A stretch of DNA of 64,000 nucleotides from Harenicola maris (GCA_018524345.1 JADQAZ010000001.1:744001-808000), one strand, 5' to 3'; positions 25,048 through 34,719 are shown, numbered from the stretch's first letter. The notes: generated by a model from the sequence alone, not told the origin. Program-made: numbers and translations.

Positions 25048-27096
25048 ATGGGTGGCGGTATCGCTTCTGGCCTTTTTTGGGGAACTTTAACCTCGGCGCT
25101 TGTGCTGGGCGGGGCCTCTTTGGTTGCGCCTGTGCCGCCGCGGCTTGATCTGGCGGCTTTGCCTTTGGATGCGCCCTCTGGGGAGCCGGAGGGGTCCGAG
25201 GCGGCGCCTTTGACCGAGGGGGAAGCGGTGGAGGCCGCGCCAGAGGGCGAGGCTGCGCCGGAACTTGCCGAGGCTGCGCCTGAGGTTGAGGTGGAGCCTG
25301 AGGTTGAAGTTGAAGCGGAGGCAGAAGCTGTTGCCGAGGTTGCGGAAACGGCGCCTGCTGTTGAGGTGCCCGCGGTGCCGCAGGTTGCACCGGTGGGCGA
25401 GGATAGCGCGCCGCAGGTGCCTGTGGCCGAGAGCACTGTGCCCGAGGCGGGCAATGTATCCGCGCCCGAGCTGGCCGAAGTGGCCGAGAGCCCGGCGCCG
25501 GAATCCGCGCCTTTGGCAACGCCGGCCCCTGCGACCCAGACCACCCAGTTGATTGCCCCCGATGTGGCGGGAGAGACCGCCCTGACCGCGCCTTTGACCG
25601 CCGAGAGCGAGGCCGTGCCAGCGGCGGAGAGTGCGGTGGCCGAGGTCGTGGAAGCCCCCGAGGCCGCGCGCCCGCCGGTGCGCGAGACCGAGGCCGCGGC
25701 CCTGCCTGTTGAGCAGGCGCCAGCGGCGGAATTGGTGCCCGAGGTGGCCGAAGTGGCCAGCGCCGAGGCCGAGGTGGCCCCCGTGACCGAGCAGGCCGAG
25801 GTCGCCGCCGAGGCGGCAGAGCCCGAGACCGTGACCAGCGCGGGCCTGACCGATCGGGCGCAGCCTGTGAGCGAAGCGCCGGAGGCAGAAGCCGCGCCGG
25901 AGGCCGAGGTGGCCGTGGCGCCGGAGGCGGAGGCTGCTGTGCGTGCCGCCGAGGCCCCTGTCGCTGAGACAGCTGTGGCGGAGACCGCCAGCAGCGTCGC
26001 GCCGGAGCGCGCCGAGGGGCAGGAGGTTGTGGCCGAGGCGGAAGCCGCCACGGCGGAGATTCAAGAGGATACGCCCGATGCGATCTTGGTGATCGAGGGC
26101 GACGTGGAGCCGGAGGTGGCCGAAGCCGCGCCTGCGCCGGTGAAGCCCATCGTGCGCCGACCAGCCGTGACCACGCCCGAAACAGAGGCCGAGGTGGAGA
26201 CCGCCGAGGCCGCGCCTGCCTTGCCCGGAACGAGCGCGCCGACGGTTGTTGACCGTCTGCCCGGCGGGGCCGAGGGGATTGGGGTGAAGGTGACGCGCCT
26301 GACCGACCGGACCACCGGCATTCGCACCAACCGCCTGCCGCGCATTGGCGATCCTGCCCCGGGCAGCGAGGCCGAACCTGCGGTGGAGACACCCGCCAGC
26401 GCCGAGGCCTTGCCAGAGGATGCAGGCGCGATGCTGCGCAATGCGGCGGCCTTCGAGAACCCGCAGTCCAAGCCGCTGTTTTCCGTGGTTTTGATTGATG
26501 TGGGCGCGAATGGTGTTGAGCGGTCAAAGTTGATGGATGTGGATATTCCCGTGACCTTTGCCCTTGATCCCACCGCGCCCGGCGCGGGCGAGGCGGCGGC
26601 TGAGTATCGGGCCGCGGGGTTCGAGGTGTTGTTGATGCCTGTTGGCCTGCCGCCCCGTGCCACGCCGCAGGATCTTGAGGTGACTATGGCGGCGCATCTA
26701 GCGGCGGTCCCAGCCGCTGTTGGTATTCTGGACCTGCCTGCGGGCGGGATTCAGGACAGCCGCGATCTGACCAGCCAGCTTGTCGCCATGGCGGGGGATA
26801 CCGGCCATGGGTTGGTGTTTTACGACAAGGGTTTGAATTCGGCCAGTCAGGCGGCGCAGAAGGCGGGGCAGCCCAGTGCCCTTGTGTTCCGCGAGTTGGA
26901 CCCTGCGCAGGAACGGTCCACCGTTATTCGCCGTTACCTTGACCGCGCGGCCTTTAAAGCCGGGCAGGACGGGAGCGTTGTGATGGTGGGCCATACCTAT
27001 CCCGAGACCGTCAGTGCATTGCTGGCCTGGGCGATTGAGGGGAAGGCGGATCAGGTTGCGCTTTCGCCTGTTTCGGCGGTTTTGAAGGCCCGCTAG
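25048..27096 (+). CDS. Divergent polysaccharide deacetylase family protein with long Ala/Glu-rich linker
   Basis: A 682-residue protein in three parts. Residues 1-25 form a hydrophobic anchor (SGLFWGTLTSALVLGGASLV). Residues 26 to about 465 are low-complexity, built from Ala, Glu, Val and Pro with repeated AEAAPE/VAEVAE-like units. Residues 473-682 are the divergent polysaccharide deacetylase (YibQ-type NodB-like fold) domain, opening with PLFSVVLIDVGAN. The domain is presumably periplasmic, held away from the membrane by the linker. The substrate is unknown. The start at ATG 25048 has a GGGGGA site. It is divergent from trpG and convergent with trpE. Confidence 0.85.
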   Translation: MGGGIASGLFWGTLTSALVLGGASLVAPVPPRLDLAALPLDAPSGEPEGSEAAPLTEGEAVEAAPEGEAAPELAEAAPEVEVEPEVEVEAEAEAVAEVAETAPAVEVPAVPQVAPVGEDSAPQVPVAESTVPEAGNVSAPELAEVAESPAPESAPLATPAPATQTTQLIAPDVAGETALTAPLTAESEAVPAAESAVAEVVEAPEAARPPVRETEAAALPVEQAPAAELVPEVAEVASAEAEVAPVTEQAEVAAEAAEPETVTSAGLTDRAQPVSEAPEAEAAPEAEVAVAPEAEAAVRAAEAPVAETAVAETASSVAPERAEGQEVVAEAEAATAEIQEDTPDAILVIEGDVEPEVAEAAPAPVKPIVRRPAVTTPETEAEVETAEAAPALPGTSAPTVVDRLPGGAEGIGVKVTRLTDRTTGIRTNRLPRIGDPAPGSEAEPAVETPASAEALPEDAGAMLRNAAAFENPQSKPLFSVVLIDVGANGVERSKLMDVDIPVTFALDPTAPGAGEAAAEYRAAGFEVLLMPVGLPPRATPQDLEVTMAAHLAAVPAAVGILDLPAGGIQDSRDLTSQLVAMAGDTGHGLVFYDKGLNSASQAAQKAGQPSALVFRELDPAQERSTVIRRYLDRAAFKAGQDGSVVMVGHTYPETVSALLAWAIEGKADQVALSPVSAVLKAR

Positions 27097-27110
27097 GGGA
27101 AAAGATTTTG

Positions 27111-27144
27111 TGCCTCCGGCGGGGATATTTGTTCCAATAAGAAG
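27111..27144 (+). repeat. Roseobacter-type short intergenic repeat, copy 1
   Basis: TGCCTCCGGCGGGGATATTT followed by GTTCCAATAAGAAG. The same 34-bp unit with four mismatches occurs on the other strand at 31877-31910. It lies between the convergent ends of the deacetylase gene and trpE, just where such repeats usually sit. Confidence 0.7.
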
Positions 27145-27180
27145 CCGGGGGGGCGTTTTTTCGGAGAGGTGTGGAGGGGG

Positions 27181-28698
27181 CTAGCTGTTGCCGCCCGAGA
27201 AGCGTGCCGCGGATTTGGCGGCGGCCCAGACGGCGCGGGCCTTGTTCACGGTTTCCTCGAATTCGGCCTCCGGGTCGCTGTCATAGACAACGCCGCCGCC
27301 TGCTTGGGAGTAAAGTTTGCCGTCTTTGAGCACCGCTGTGCGCAGGGCGATGCACATATCCATATCGCCATCGGCGGAAAAGTATCCCACGCCGCCGCCG
27401 TAGACGCCGCGTTTTTCGGGCTCCAGTTCCTCGATGATTTCCATGGCGCGGACTTTGGGTGCGCCCGACAGGGTGCCTGCGGGCAGGCCCGCGAGGAGCG
27501 CCGCGAGGGCGTCGTGTTTGTCGTCGATCTCGCCCACCACATTGGAGACGATGTGCATGACGTGGCTGTAGCGTTCGATCTGGAATTCTTCGGTCGGGTG
27601 GACGGTGCCGATTTTCGCCACGCGGCCCACATCGTTGCGGCCCAGATCGAGCAGCATGAGGTGTTCGGCCAGTTCTTTTTCATCGGAGAGGAGGTCTGCC
27701 TCCAGCGCGCGGTCCTCTTCCTCATTGGCGCCGCGTTTGCGGGTGCCTGCGATGGGGCGGATTGTGACCTCTCCCTCGCGCAGGCGCACGAGGATTTCGG
27801 GGCTGGCGCCGACGACCTGAAAGCCGCCGAAGTTGAAATAGAACATAAAGGGCGAGGGGTTGGTGCGCCGCAGGGAGCGGTAGAAGGCGAAGGGGGGCAG
27901 GGCGAAGTCCTGTGTCCAGCGCTGTGCGGGGACGACCTGAAAGATGTCGCCTGCGCGGATGTAGCCTTTGGCCTTTTCCACCGCCGCGAGGTAGCCGGGT
28001 TTGGTGAAGTTGGAGACAGGCTCGCCCACGGCGTTTTCTGCGTTGGTGTCGGCGCTCCATGCCTCTGCGGGCAGGCCGCGTTCGAGATCGCGGACCGCGT
28101 CCATGACGCGCTCTGCCGCTTGGGCATAGGCGGCGCGGGCGGAGAGGCCGGAGGCGGCATAGGCGGGGGCGACGACGGCGACCTCGCCCTTGACGCCGTC
28201 AAGCACGGCCACCACCGAGGGGCGCATCATCACGGCGTCCGGCAGGCCCAGTGGGTCCGCGTTTTCTTGGGGCAGGGTTTCGACCAGCCGGATCATGTCG
28301 TAGCCGAGGTAGCCGAAGAGGCCAGCCGCCGAGGGCGGCAGGTCATCGGGCAGGTTGATGCGGCTTTCGGCCAGAAGGGCGCGCAGGCTGGTGAGCGGGT
28401 CCGTGCCCTCATCGGAGAAGTCATTGCCATCGAAGCGGGCGTTGCGGTTGAGTTCGGCCTGTGTGCCGCGGCAGCGCCAGATGAGGTCGGGTTTCATGCC
28501 GACGATGGAGTAGCGTCCGCGGACCTCGCCCCCTGTGACCGATTCCAGAATGAAGGTATCGGGGCGGGCCTGACCCAGCTTGAGCATCAGGGAGACGGCG
28601 GTGTCCAGATCCGCCGCGAGGCGGGTGTAGACGACCTGATTTTCGCCGGCCTCATAGGCGGCGGCGAAGCTTTCATAGCTGGGGGAGAGCTGGGCCAC
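27181..28698 (-). CDS. trpE: Anthranilate synthase component I
   Basis: A 505-residue chorismate-utilising enzyme, first step of tryptophan synthesis, acting with TrpG. The N-terminal FILESVTGGEVRGRYS segment corresponds to the tryptophan feedback site. The catalytic domain has PIAGTRKRG near residue 317 and PAGTLSGAPKVRAMEI near residues 407-422. The start is GTG 28698 with only a weak ribosome site. It lies 24 bp downstream of the foldase gene, so it is likely cotranscribed with it and not with trpGDC. Confidence 0.96.
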   Translation of the reverse strand: MAQLSPSYESFAAAYEAGENQVVYTRLAADLDTAVSLMLKLGQARPDTFILESVTGGEVRGRYSIVGMKPDLIWRCRGTQAELNRNARFDGNDFSDEGTDPLTSLRALLAESRINLPDDLPPSAAGLFGYLGYDMIRLVETLPQENADPLGLPDAVMMRPSVVAVLDGVKGEVAVVAPAYAASGLSARAAYAQAAERVMDAVRDLERGLPAEAWSADTNAENAVGEPVSNFTKPGYLAAVEKAKGYIRAGDIFQVVPAQRWTQDFALPPFAFYRSLRRTNPSPFMFYFNFGGFQVVGASPEILVRLREGEVTIRPIAGTRKRGANEEEDRALEADLLSDEKELAEHLMLLDLGRNDVGRVAKIGTVHPTEEFQIERYSHVMHIVSNVVGEIDDKHDALAALLAGLPAGTLSGAPKVRAMEIIEELEPEKRGVYGGGVGYFSADGDMDMCIALRTAVLKDGKLYSQAGGGVVYDSDPEAEFEETVNKARAVWAAAKSAARFSGGNS

Positions 28699-28722
28699 GG
28701 GGCGGGTTCCGTTCCTTGGGCG

Positions 28723-30576
28723 TTACTGGGCGAAGCTGGCGTGAACGGCGTTCAGCGCAGTGGGGTTCAGGGTAAAGCCCGCCTCTTGTGTCAGGGCGCG
28801 GGAGAAGGCGTTGTAGATATCGCCTGTCAGGCTGACGCTGGCCTGTTGTTGCCAGATGTTTTGCAGCAGGGCGATACGTTCGTCTTCCATATCGGGGCCT
28901 TCGATCTTGTCGAGGATGACAAGGAAGACGGCACCGAAACCGGGCAGGACGCGGCTTTCTTCTGCGGTCATTTCAAAGACCTGCGGGATCAGCGTATCGG
29001 GGGTGCCCTCGATAAAGCCGTCGCGGGTCAGGGCCTCGGCTGTTTGGACCTCGAAGCCGCTGCCTTCCAGTGTGACGCCAACCTCGAGCTGGGCCTGCAC
29101 CTGCTGGGCGCGGGCGGTCAGGCGGGTTTCGGTTTCCCGGTTTTCCCAACCGGCGGTGACCTTGTCCAGCACGGCCTCGAGGCTTTGCAGGCGGGGGGCG
29201 AGGGCCTCGTCCATGCGCAGGGCAAAGACGCCGCCGTCCTCGAGGCTGAGGGCCTCGGGGAAGTCGCCGACTTCGGCCACGAGGGCCGCGTCGCGGAAGC
29301 TGTTGTAATTGGCGATGCTTTCGCCAAGGCCGTCCCAGAAGTCGATGGTGCCGAGGCGCAGGTCGGTTTCCTCGGCCAGCTCCTCTAGGGTGGCACCGGC
29401 GGCGAGCTTGTCCTCGACCTCGAAGGTCAGATCGGCGATGGCGCGGGCGGCGCTGTCATGGCCGAGTTCTTCGGAGAGTTCGGCCTTGGCCTGATCGAAG
29501 CTGGTGATCTGGGCGTTGAGGATGCCGTTCATGCGGTAGATCGCGGGGCCGAGGTTGGTGGGCAGGGGATCGGTGATGCCGGGCTCTGTCATGGCGAAGA
29601 TCGCCTCGCCTGCTGCGCCCAGATCGGCGAGGGTGGCCTCGCCCTGGTCGATGTCCTCAAGGGTCAGCCCGCGTTCGGTGACCAGATCGGCAAAGGTGAC
29701 CTCGCCCGCGTCAAGGCGGGCCTTGGCGGCTGCGGCGGCCTCGTCATTGGCGAAGACGAGGCGCTCGACGAGGCGGCGCTCGGGCACCTGAAACTCGGTG
29801 ATGCGGGAGTCGTAGAGGGCGCGCAGGGCGGTCTCATCGGCGGGCATATCGGCGGCGATCATCTCTGGCGTGAGCCAGACGAAGGTGATGCGCTTCATCT
29901 CCGGCAGGGTGAAATCGGCTTCGTTTTCATCGTAATAGGCTTGCAGCTCTTCCTGTGTCGGTTCCGGCAGGGGGCCGTCCATTGCGTCCTGTCCGATGCG
30001 GATCCAGCGGAAGCTGCGCCGCTCGCCGAAATAGCCCATCAGGGTATCGACAAGCGCGGCGGGGGGGGCAACGCCGCCAATCACAGCGCCCTGATACAGG
30101 GTGCGGGCGGTCTCGTCGCGGATGCGGTCCTCGAACCCCTCAACGGAGTAGCCGCTCTGGCGCAGGGTGGCCTCATAGGCGGCGCGGTCAAAGGTGCCGT
30201 CAAGGCCGCGCATATCGGTGCGGGCGAGGACCTGATCGCGCACGCGTTCGTCGCCCACGGACAGGCCGATGCGGTCGGTTTCATTGTCAATCGCGGCCTC
30301 GGAGACAAGCTGCCCGCGGACCTGCTCTAGCAGGCCGGTTTGCTGTGCCTCGGCAAAGCCGACGACGCGGCCCTGTGCCTGACTTTGGGCGTTGATCGCA
30401 TTGCTTGCGGCGCGGAAATATTCGTTTGCGTCAATCTCGCGGTCACCGACATAGCCAATAGCATTGACAGTGCCGCCAAACCCGCCGGCGCCAAAGCCGA
30501 CAAGGGAGATCGCCAATAGGCCCAAAAGACCCCAGACAAAGAAATTAGAAGCCTTCTTACCGACGCTTTTGGCCAT
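28723..30576 (-). CDS. PpiD-type periplasmic peptidyl-prolyl isomerase/foldase
   Basis: A 617-residue protein with a single N-terminal membrane anchor (about residues 13-33) and a large periplasmic part. This part holds a SurA-N-like chaperone region (about 40-190), a degenerate parvulin-like PPIase domain (about 240-360) and a long C-terminal chaperone region. It helps newly secreted proteins fold at the inner membrane. The start at ATG 30576 has GGAGGA upstream. It probably forms a transcription unit with trpE; a similar ppiD-trpE neighbourhood is common in Rhodobacterales as far as I recall. Confidence 0.88.
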   Translation of the reverse strand: MAKSVGKKASNFFVWGLLGLLAISLVGFGAGGFGGTVNAIGYVGDREIDANEYFRAASNAINAQSQAQGRVVGFAEAQQTGLLEQVRGQLVSEAAIDNETDRIGLSVGDERVRDQVLARTDMRGLDGTFDRAAYEATLRQSGYSVEGFEDRIRDETARTLYQGAVIGGVAPPAALVDTLMGYFGERRSFRWIRIGQDAMDGPLPEPTQEELQAYYDENEADFTLPEMKRITFVWLTPEMIAADMPADETALRALYDSRITEFQVPERRLVERLVFANDEAAAAAKARLDAGEVTFADLVTERGLTLEDIDQGEATLADLGAAGEAIFAMTEPGITDPLPTNLGPAIYRMNGILNAQITSFDQAKAELSEELGHDSAARAIADLTFEVEDKLAAGATLEELAEETDLRLGTIDFWDGLGESIANYNSFRDAALVAEVGDFPEALSLEDGGVFALRMDEALAPRLQSLEAVLDKVTAGWENRETETRLTARAQQVQAQLEVGVTLEGSGFEVQTAEALTRDGFIEGTPDTLIPQVFEMTAEESRVLPGFGAVFLVILDKIEGPDMEDERIALLQNIWQQQASVSLTGDIYNAFSRALTQEAGFTLNPTALNAVHASFAQ

Positions 30577-30647
30577 GGGTTCCTCCGCCGTGATGCCGTT
30601 ATGGTTCTTGGTGTCTAAGCGAGGGCGCGAGGGGGGGCAAGAGGCGG

Positions 30648-31835
30648 TTAGCGCCTCTGGTATGACAGGTTTGCGAGGCGCTCGGCCAAGGCCTTGATCC
30701 CCGCGCGGTCAGAGTTCGCAAAGGCGATGCGCAATTGGGTGGCGCCGGAGGGGTCGCTGGCGGGCATAAACATGGTGCCGGGCAAGCACAAAACGCCGAT
30801 GTCGCGCACCATGGCCTGCGCCAATGCGTCCGAAGCCATTGCGAAAGGGTGCTCCACATAGGCGAAATAGGCGCCGCAGCCCAGAATGCGCCAGCCCTGT
30901 GCGGCGAGGGGGGCGAAGTATTCCTCGATGGCGGCGCGGCGATCAAGGATCTCCTCGCGCTCTCCGGCGAGCCATTGGTCAAGGTTGCGCAATCCCCAAA
31001 GCGCGCCGATCTGGCCCAGCTGGGCGGGGCAAATGGCGACGGTATCAAGGAATTTCTCGATCTCGGCCAAACGGGCGGCGCTGGCGATCACCGCGCCGAC
31101 GCGGTGGCCGGTCAGGCGATAGGCCTTGGAGAAGGAATAGAGCTGGATCACCGTCTCGGCCCAGGTGTCATCGGCCAGAAGGCCATGGGGCGCGCCGGTG
31201 CGACTGTCGAAATCGCGGTAGGTTTCGTCGATGATCAGGGCAATGCCCTTGCGCCGCGCCAGATCGGCAAAGGCATCCAGCGTCTCGGCGGGGTATTCCA
31301 CGCCGCCGGGGTTGTTGGGGGTGACAAGGGCGATGGCGCGGGTGCGCTCGGTGATCTTGGCCTCGGCGGCCTCCACCTGCGGGATCAACCCGGGGCCGGG
31401 GGGCAGAGGAACGGCGCGGATGCCGCCCATGTCGAGCCACATCTTGTGATTGAAATACCAAGGGGTCGGCAGGATGACCTCATCCCCCGGCGCGGCAAGT
31501 GTGGCCAGCGTGGCGGCAAAGGCCTGATTGCAGCCCGAGGTGATCGCCACCTGATCCGCCGCTATCCTGCCGCCATAAGCGCGCGAGAACCGCGCCGCCA
31601 GTTCGGCCCGAAGATCGGGGTTGCCCAGAACCGGCCCGTAAAGATGCGCGGCGTCCTGATGCAGAACCGCCTCGGCCATGGCCTCGCGTAGGGCGAGGGG
31701 GGGCGGGTCCACCGGCGCGGCCTGCGAGACATTGATCAGGGGGCGATCTGCGGGGAATTCCAGCCCTTCCATCCAGCGGCGCGCCTCCATCACCGGCGGG
31801 GCTTCGGTCTGGGCCATATTTGGATTCAAGAGCAT
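30648..31835 (-). CDS. PLP-dependent aminotransferase (class I/II)
   Basis: A 395-residue fold-type I aminotransferase. The PLP-binding Lys is near residue 235 in SFSKAYRLTGHRVG. Other conserved parts are TSGCNQAF (about 98-105), TPNNPGG (about 168-174) and the C-terminal Arg region (TQLRIAFAN). The substrate cannot be fixed; aspartate, aromatic or branched-chain donors are possible. The start may be ATG 31835 or the ATG six codons later. It is a separate unit from the foldase gene, 71 bp apart. Confidence 0.88.
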   Translation of the reverse strand: MLLNPNMAQTEAPPVMEARRWMEGLEFPADRPLINVSQAAPVDPPPLALREAMAEAVLHQDAAHLYGPVLGNPDLRAELAARFSRAYGGRIAADQVAITSGCNQAFAATLATLAAPGDEVILPTPWYFNHKMWLDMGGIRAVPLPPGPGLIPQVEAAEAKITERTRAIALVTPNNPGGVEYPAETLDAFADLARRKGIALIIDETYRDFDSRTGAPHGLLADDTWAETVIQLYSFSKAYRLTGHRVGAVIASAARLAEIEKFLDTVAICPAQLGQIGALWGLRNLDQWLAGEREEILDRRAAIEEYFAPLAAQGWRILGCGAYFAYVEHPFAMASDALAQAMVRDIGVLCLPGTMFMPASDPSGATQLRIAFANSDRAGIKALAERLANLSYQRR

Positions 31836-31876
31836 GACATCGCCTTTCGCGCCGCCTTAAGAGTTTCTCCTAAGGG

Positions 31877-31910
31877 CTTCTTATTGGTGCTAAATATCCC
31901 CGCCGGAGGC
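31877..31910 (-). repeat. Roseobacter-type short intergenic repeat, copy 2
   Basis: On the minus strand it reads GCCTCCGGCGGGGATATTTA then GCACCAATAAGAAG, nearly identical to 27111-27144. It lies in the 83-bp gap between the xanthine phosphoribosyltransferase and aminotransferase genes. Confidence 0.7.
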
Positions 31911-31918
31911 TCCCGCCC

Positions 31919-32425
31919 TTACGTCCCGCGGTAGGGTTCGACATATTGCAATGCCATATCCCAGGGGAAGAAAATCCAGGTATCCTGAGAGACCTCGGTG
32001 ATGAATGTATCCACCATGGGCCGCCCCTTGGGCTTGGCATAGACGGTGGCGAAATGGGCGTTGGGATAGAGTTCGCGCACCAGTTCCAGCGTCTTGCCGC
32101 TGTCCACCAGATCGTCGATCACCAGAACGCCGCTGCCGTCGCCCATGAGCGCATCGTCAGGTTTTTTCAAAACCTGTGCCGAGGTTTGCGCCTGATTATC
32201 GTAGCTTTTGACGCTGATCGTGTCGACGGTGCGGATGTCGAGTTCGCGGGCGAGGATCATGGCCGGGGCCATGCCGCCGCGAGTGATGGCCACAACGGCC
32301 TTCCAGTCGCCGCCTTCCAGCGGGCCGCGTTTGTCCAGACGCCAGGCGAGGGCGCGGCTGTCGCGGTGGATTTGGTCCCATGAGACATGGAAGCCCTTTT
32401 CGTGGGGGAGGCGATCGTCGCTCAT
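31919..32425 (-). CDS. gpt: Xanthine phosphoribosyltransferase
   Basis: A 168-residue purine salvage enzyme converting xanthine (and guanine) with PRPP to XMP (GMP). The PRPP-binding motif is [12 protein letters not shown] (about 101-112), and AITRGGMAP lies at about 46-54. The C-terminal FFPWDMA is typical of Gpt. It overlaps the fabI stop by 4 bp and is probably translated from the fabI message. Confidence 0.92.
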   Translation of the reverse strand: MSDDRLPHEKGFHVSWDQIHRDSRALAWRLDKRGPLEGGDWKAVVAITRGGMAPAMILARELDIRTVDTISVKSYDNQAQTSAQVLKKPDDALMGDGSGVLVIDDLVDSGKTLELVRELYPNAHFATVYAKPKGRPMVDTFITEVSQDTWIFFPWDMALQYVEPYRGT

Positions 32426-33252
32426 GCGCCGCCCTCCTTGGCTTTGGATGGCGGGCTCATATCGGGCGCGTCCACTGCCTTCATCCCCACGGCGTGGTAG
32501 CCGGAGTCCACGTGGTGGACCTCGCCGGTCACCGCGCGGCCCATGTCCGACAGCAGGTAGAGGGCGGATTGGCCGACCTCGTCGATGGTGACGGTGCGGC
32601 GCAGGGGCGAGTTATACTCGTTCCATTTCAGGATATAGCGGAAGTCGCCGATGCCGCTCGCGGCCAAGGTCTTGATCGGGCCGGCGGAGATGGCGTTGAC
32701 GCGCACCCCGTCCTTGCCCAGATCCTCGGCCAGATAGCGCACGGAGGCCTCAAGTGCGGCCTTGGCCACGCCCATGACGTTATAATGCGGCATCACGCGC
32801 TCTGCGCCCAGATAGGTCAGGGTCAGGCAGGAGCCGCCGTTTTTCATCAGCTTTTCAGCCCGTTGGCAGCAGGCGGTAAAGGAGTAGACGGAGATATCCA
32901 TCGACATGCGGAAGTTCTCTGGCGAGGTATCGACATAGCGGCCGCGCAGTTCCGATTTGTCGGAGAAGCCGATGGCATGGACGTAGAAGTCCAGACCGCC
33001 CCAGGCCTCCTCCAGCTGGTTGAACACGGCATCGATGGAGGCAGGGTCCGTCACATCGCAATCGGCCATCTGGGTCACGCCCAGTTCATCGGCCAGAGGC
33101 ACGACCCGTTTGCGAAATGCGTCGCCTTGATAGGTCAACGCCAATTCCGCACCCTCAGCAGCAAGGGCTTTTGCGATCCCCCACGCTATGGATTTGTCGT
33201 TCGCGAGCCCCATGATCAGCCCGCGCTTGCCTTTCATCAATCCATGTCCCAT
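32422..33252 (-). CDS. fabI: Enoyl-[acyl-carrier-protein] reductase (NADH)
   Basis: A 276-residue short-chain dehydrogenase-like enzyme, last step of each fatty-acid elongation round and the target of triclosan. The family-specific [13 protein letters not shown] lies near residues 15-27. The catalytic Tyr and Lys lie in [11 protein letters not shown] (about 154-164), and [13 protein letters not shown] follows at about 190-202. An alternative start is the ATG five codons downstream (33237). It is divergent from pdxH across 164 bp. Confidence 0.95.
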   Translation of the reverse strand: MGHGLMKGKRGLIMGLANDKSIAWGIAKALAAEGAELALTYQGDAFRKRVVPLADELGVTQMADCDVTDPASIDAVFNQLEEAWGGLDFYVHAIGFSDKSELRGRYVDTSPENFRMSMDISVYSFTACCQRAEKLMKNGGSCLTLTYLGAERVMPHYNVMGVAKAALEASVRYLAEDLGKDGVRVNAISAGPIKTLAASGIGDFRYILKWNEYNSPLRRTVTIDEVGQSALYLLSDMGRAVTGEVHHVDSGYHAVGMKAVDAPDMSPPSKAKEGGA

Positions 33253-33327
33253 CGGTTTTCCGCTCTATTCTTGTGCTTAACTGTATATAGCAGCCCTTTA
33301 TGTCAGCCTGCTAGCCTGTGACAAGGG

Positions 33328-33346
33328 CAGGCGGGGGATATTTACC
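33328..33346 (+). repeat. Partial copy of the GGGGATATTT intergenic repeat
   Basis: CAGGCGGGGGATATTTACCC shares the central core of the repeats at 27111 and 31877 but lacks the AATAAGAAG tail. It sits in the fabI/pdxH divergent gap. Confidence 0.35.
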
Positions 33347-33416
33347 CGTTATAGGTGCGTAAAAAGTCACGGAGCATGGGCTTGATTGGTTGCTCAAAAA
33401 TCGCTAGCCGTTTGTA

Positions 33417-34040
33417 ATGACACACAATGACCTCTCTTCTGACCGGCAGGGTATCTTTGCGGGGGACGATCCATTTGCCCTTGCGCGCGAGTGGTTCGCG
33501 GCGGCGGAGCTGACCGAGCCGAATGATCCTGATGCCGTGGCCATGGCCAGTGTTGATGCGCAGGGGATGCCCAATGTGCGCACGGTTTTGCTGCGGGTGA
33601 TTGCGGAGGACAGCTTTGTCTTCTTTACCAATTACGAAAGCGCAAAGGGCGAGGAGATGCTGGGCGCGGGCAAGGCCGCCTTTATCTGGCATTCCAAAAC
33701 GCAGCGCCGCCAGATCCGCGTGCGCGGCACGGTCGAACGGGAGGATGGCGCAGTGGCGGATCACTACTATAACAGTCGCTCCCTTCCCAGCCGTCTGGGG
33801 GCCTGGGCCTCTGATCAGAGCCGTCCGATCACCGATCGCGGGGTTTTGGAGGCACGTTTTTCTCAGGCCGAGGCCGAGCAGGGCGATGCCCCGAAGCGCC
33901 CTAAATATTGGGGTGGTTTGCGTATATTTCCGCTAGAAATAGAGTTCTGGGCCGATGGGGCGCATCGTTTACATGACCGGTTCAGGTGGACGCGCCGCGA
34001 AATCGGGGCTAGTTGGAAGATAGAAAGACTCTTTCCCTAG
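33417..34040 (+). CDS. pdxH: Pyridoxamine 5'-phosphate oxidase
   Basis: A 207-residue FMN enzyme making pyridoxal 5'-phosphate. It has NVRTVLLR (about 53-60), [16 protein letters not shown] (about 89-104), [11 protein letters not shown] (about 123-133) and the C-terminal W-x-RL/RLFP end. Full length. No partner gene is adjacent; pdxA of the same pathway is at 52.2 kb. Confidence 0.95.
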   Translation: MTHNDLSSDRQGIFAGDDPFALAREWFAAAELTEPNDPDAVAMASVDAQGMPNVRTVLLRVIAEDSFVFFTNYESAKGEEMLGAGKAAFIWHSKTQRRQIRVRGTVEREDGAVADHYYNSRSLPSRLGAWASDQSRPITDRGVLEARFSQAEAEQGDAPKRPKYWGGLRIFPLEIEFWADGAHRLHDRFRWTRREIGASWKIERLFP

Positions 34041-34191
34041 GGTCAACTTGTGAAATCCGTAGGGCCGCGCACATGGGCCCGCAGGAAAACGAAGGTGTAT
34101 GTTGAGTGTCAGAGCGGCCCGGTAATTTTGGGCCAGGAACAATAAGCCGGGGCTGTGTTGGCCTGTGCGGCGAGCTGACGACGAAAGTACT

Positions 34192-34719
34192 ATGAGCGAG
34201 AATGTAGGCTCCACCAAAACCATCGCTGGATTGGTCAAATGGTTTGACCCCACAAAAGGGTTCGGGTTTGTGGTCGCTGATGAAGGCGGCCCGGATATCC
34301 TTTTGCATGCGAATGTGCTTCGTAACTTCGGGCAAAGCTCGGTGGCTGATGGGGCCGCCGTGGAAATTGTGTTGCAAGACACAGAGCGCGGGGCGCAGGC
34401 CGTTGAGGTTCTGTCGATCACGCCGCCTGTGGCGGACGAGGGGGTGCCCCTTGATGATGTGGCCGCTGTCTCGCCCGAGGAACTTGCCGAGATTGAAATG
34501 GAGCCGAGCCGCGTGAAGTGGTTCGACAAGTCCAAGGGCTTTGGCTTTGCCAATGTCTTCGGGCGCTCCGAGGATGTGTTTATTCACATCGAGGTTCTGC
34601 GCCGGTCCGGCCTTGCCGATCTGCAACCGGGGGAGGCCGTGGGCCTGCGGGTAGTGGATGGTCGCCGAGGGCGAATGGCGATACAGGTGTGTTCATGGGA
34701 ATCCGCACTCAAAGAATAA
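34192..34719 (+). CDS. Cold-shock protein with two tandem CSDs
   Basis: A 175-residue protein with two cold-shock domains, about residues 12-76 (LVKWFDPTKGFGFV) and 106-172 (RVKWFDKSKGFGFA), joined by an acidic linker. Each domain has a KGFGF RNP1-type motif; the RNP2 positions read ILLHANV and VFIHIEV. It probably binds single-stranded RNA or DNA. Double-CSD proteins of this length are common in Alphaproteobacteria. ATG 34192 is preferred to GTG 34165, which would add a non-conserved basic leader. The 151-bp upstream leader could carry cold-dependent control, but I see no clear structure. Confidence 0.9.
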   Translation: MSENVGSTKTIAGLVKWFDPTKGFGFVVADEGGPDILLHANVLRNFGQSSVADGAAVEIVLQDTERGAQAVEVLSITPPVADEGVPLDDVAAVSPEELAEIEMEPSRVKWFDKSKGFGFANVFGRSEDVFIHIEVLRRSGLADLQPGEAVGLRVVDGRRGRMAIQVCSWESALKE

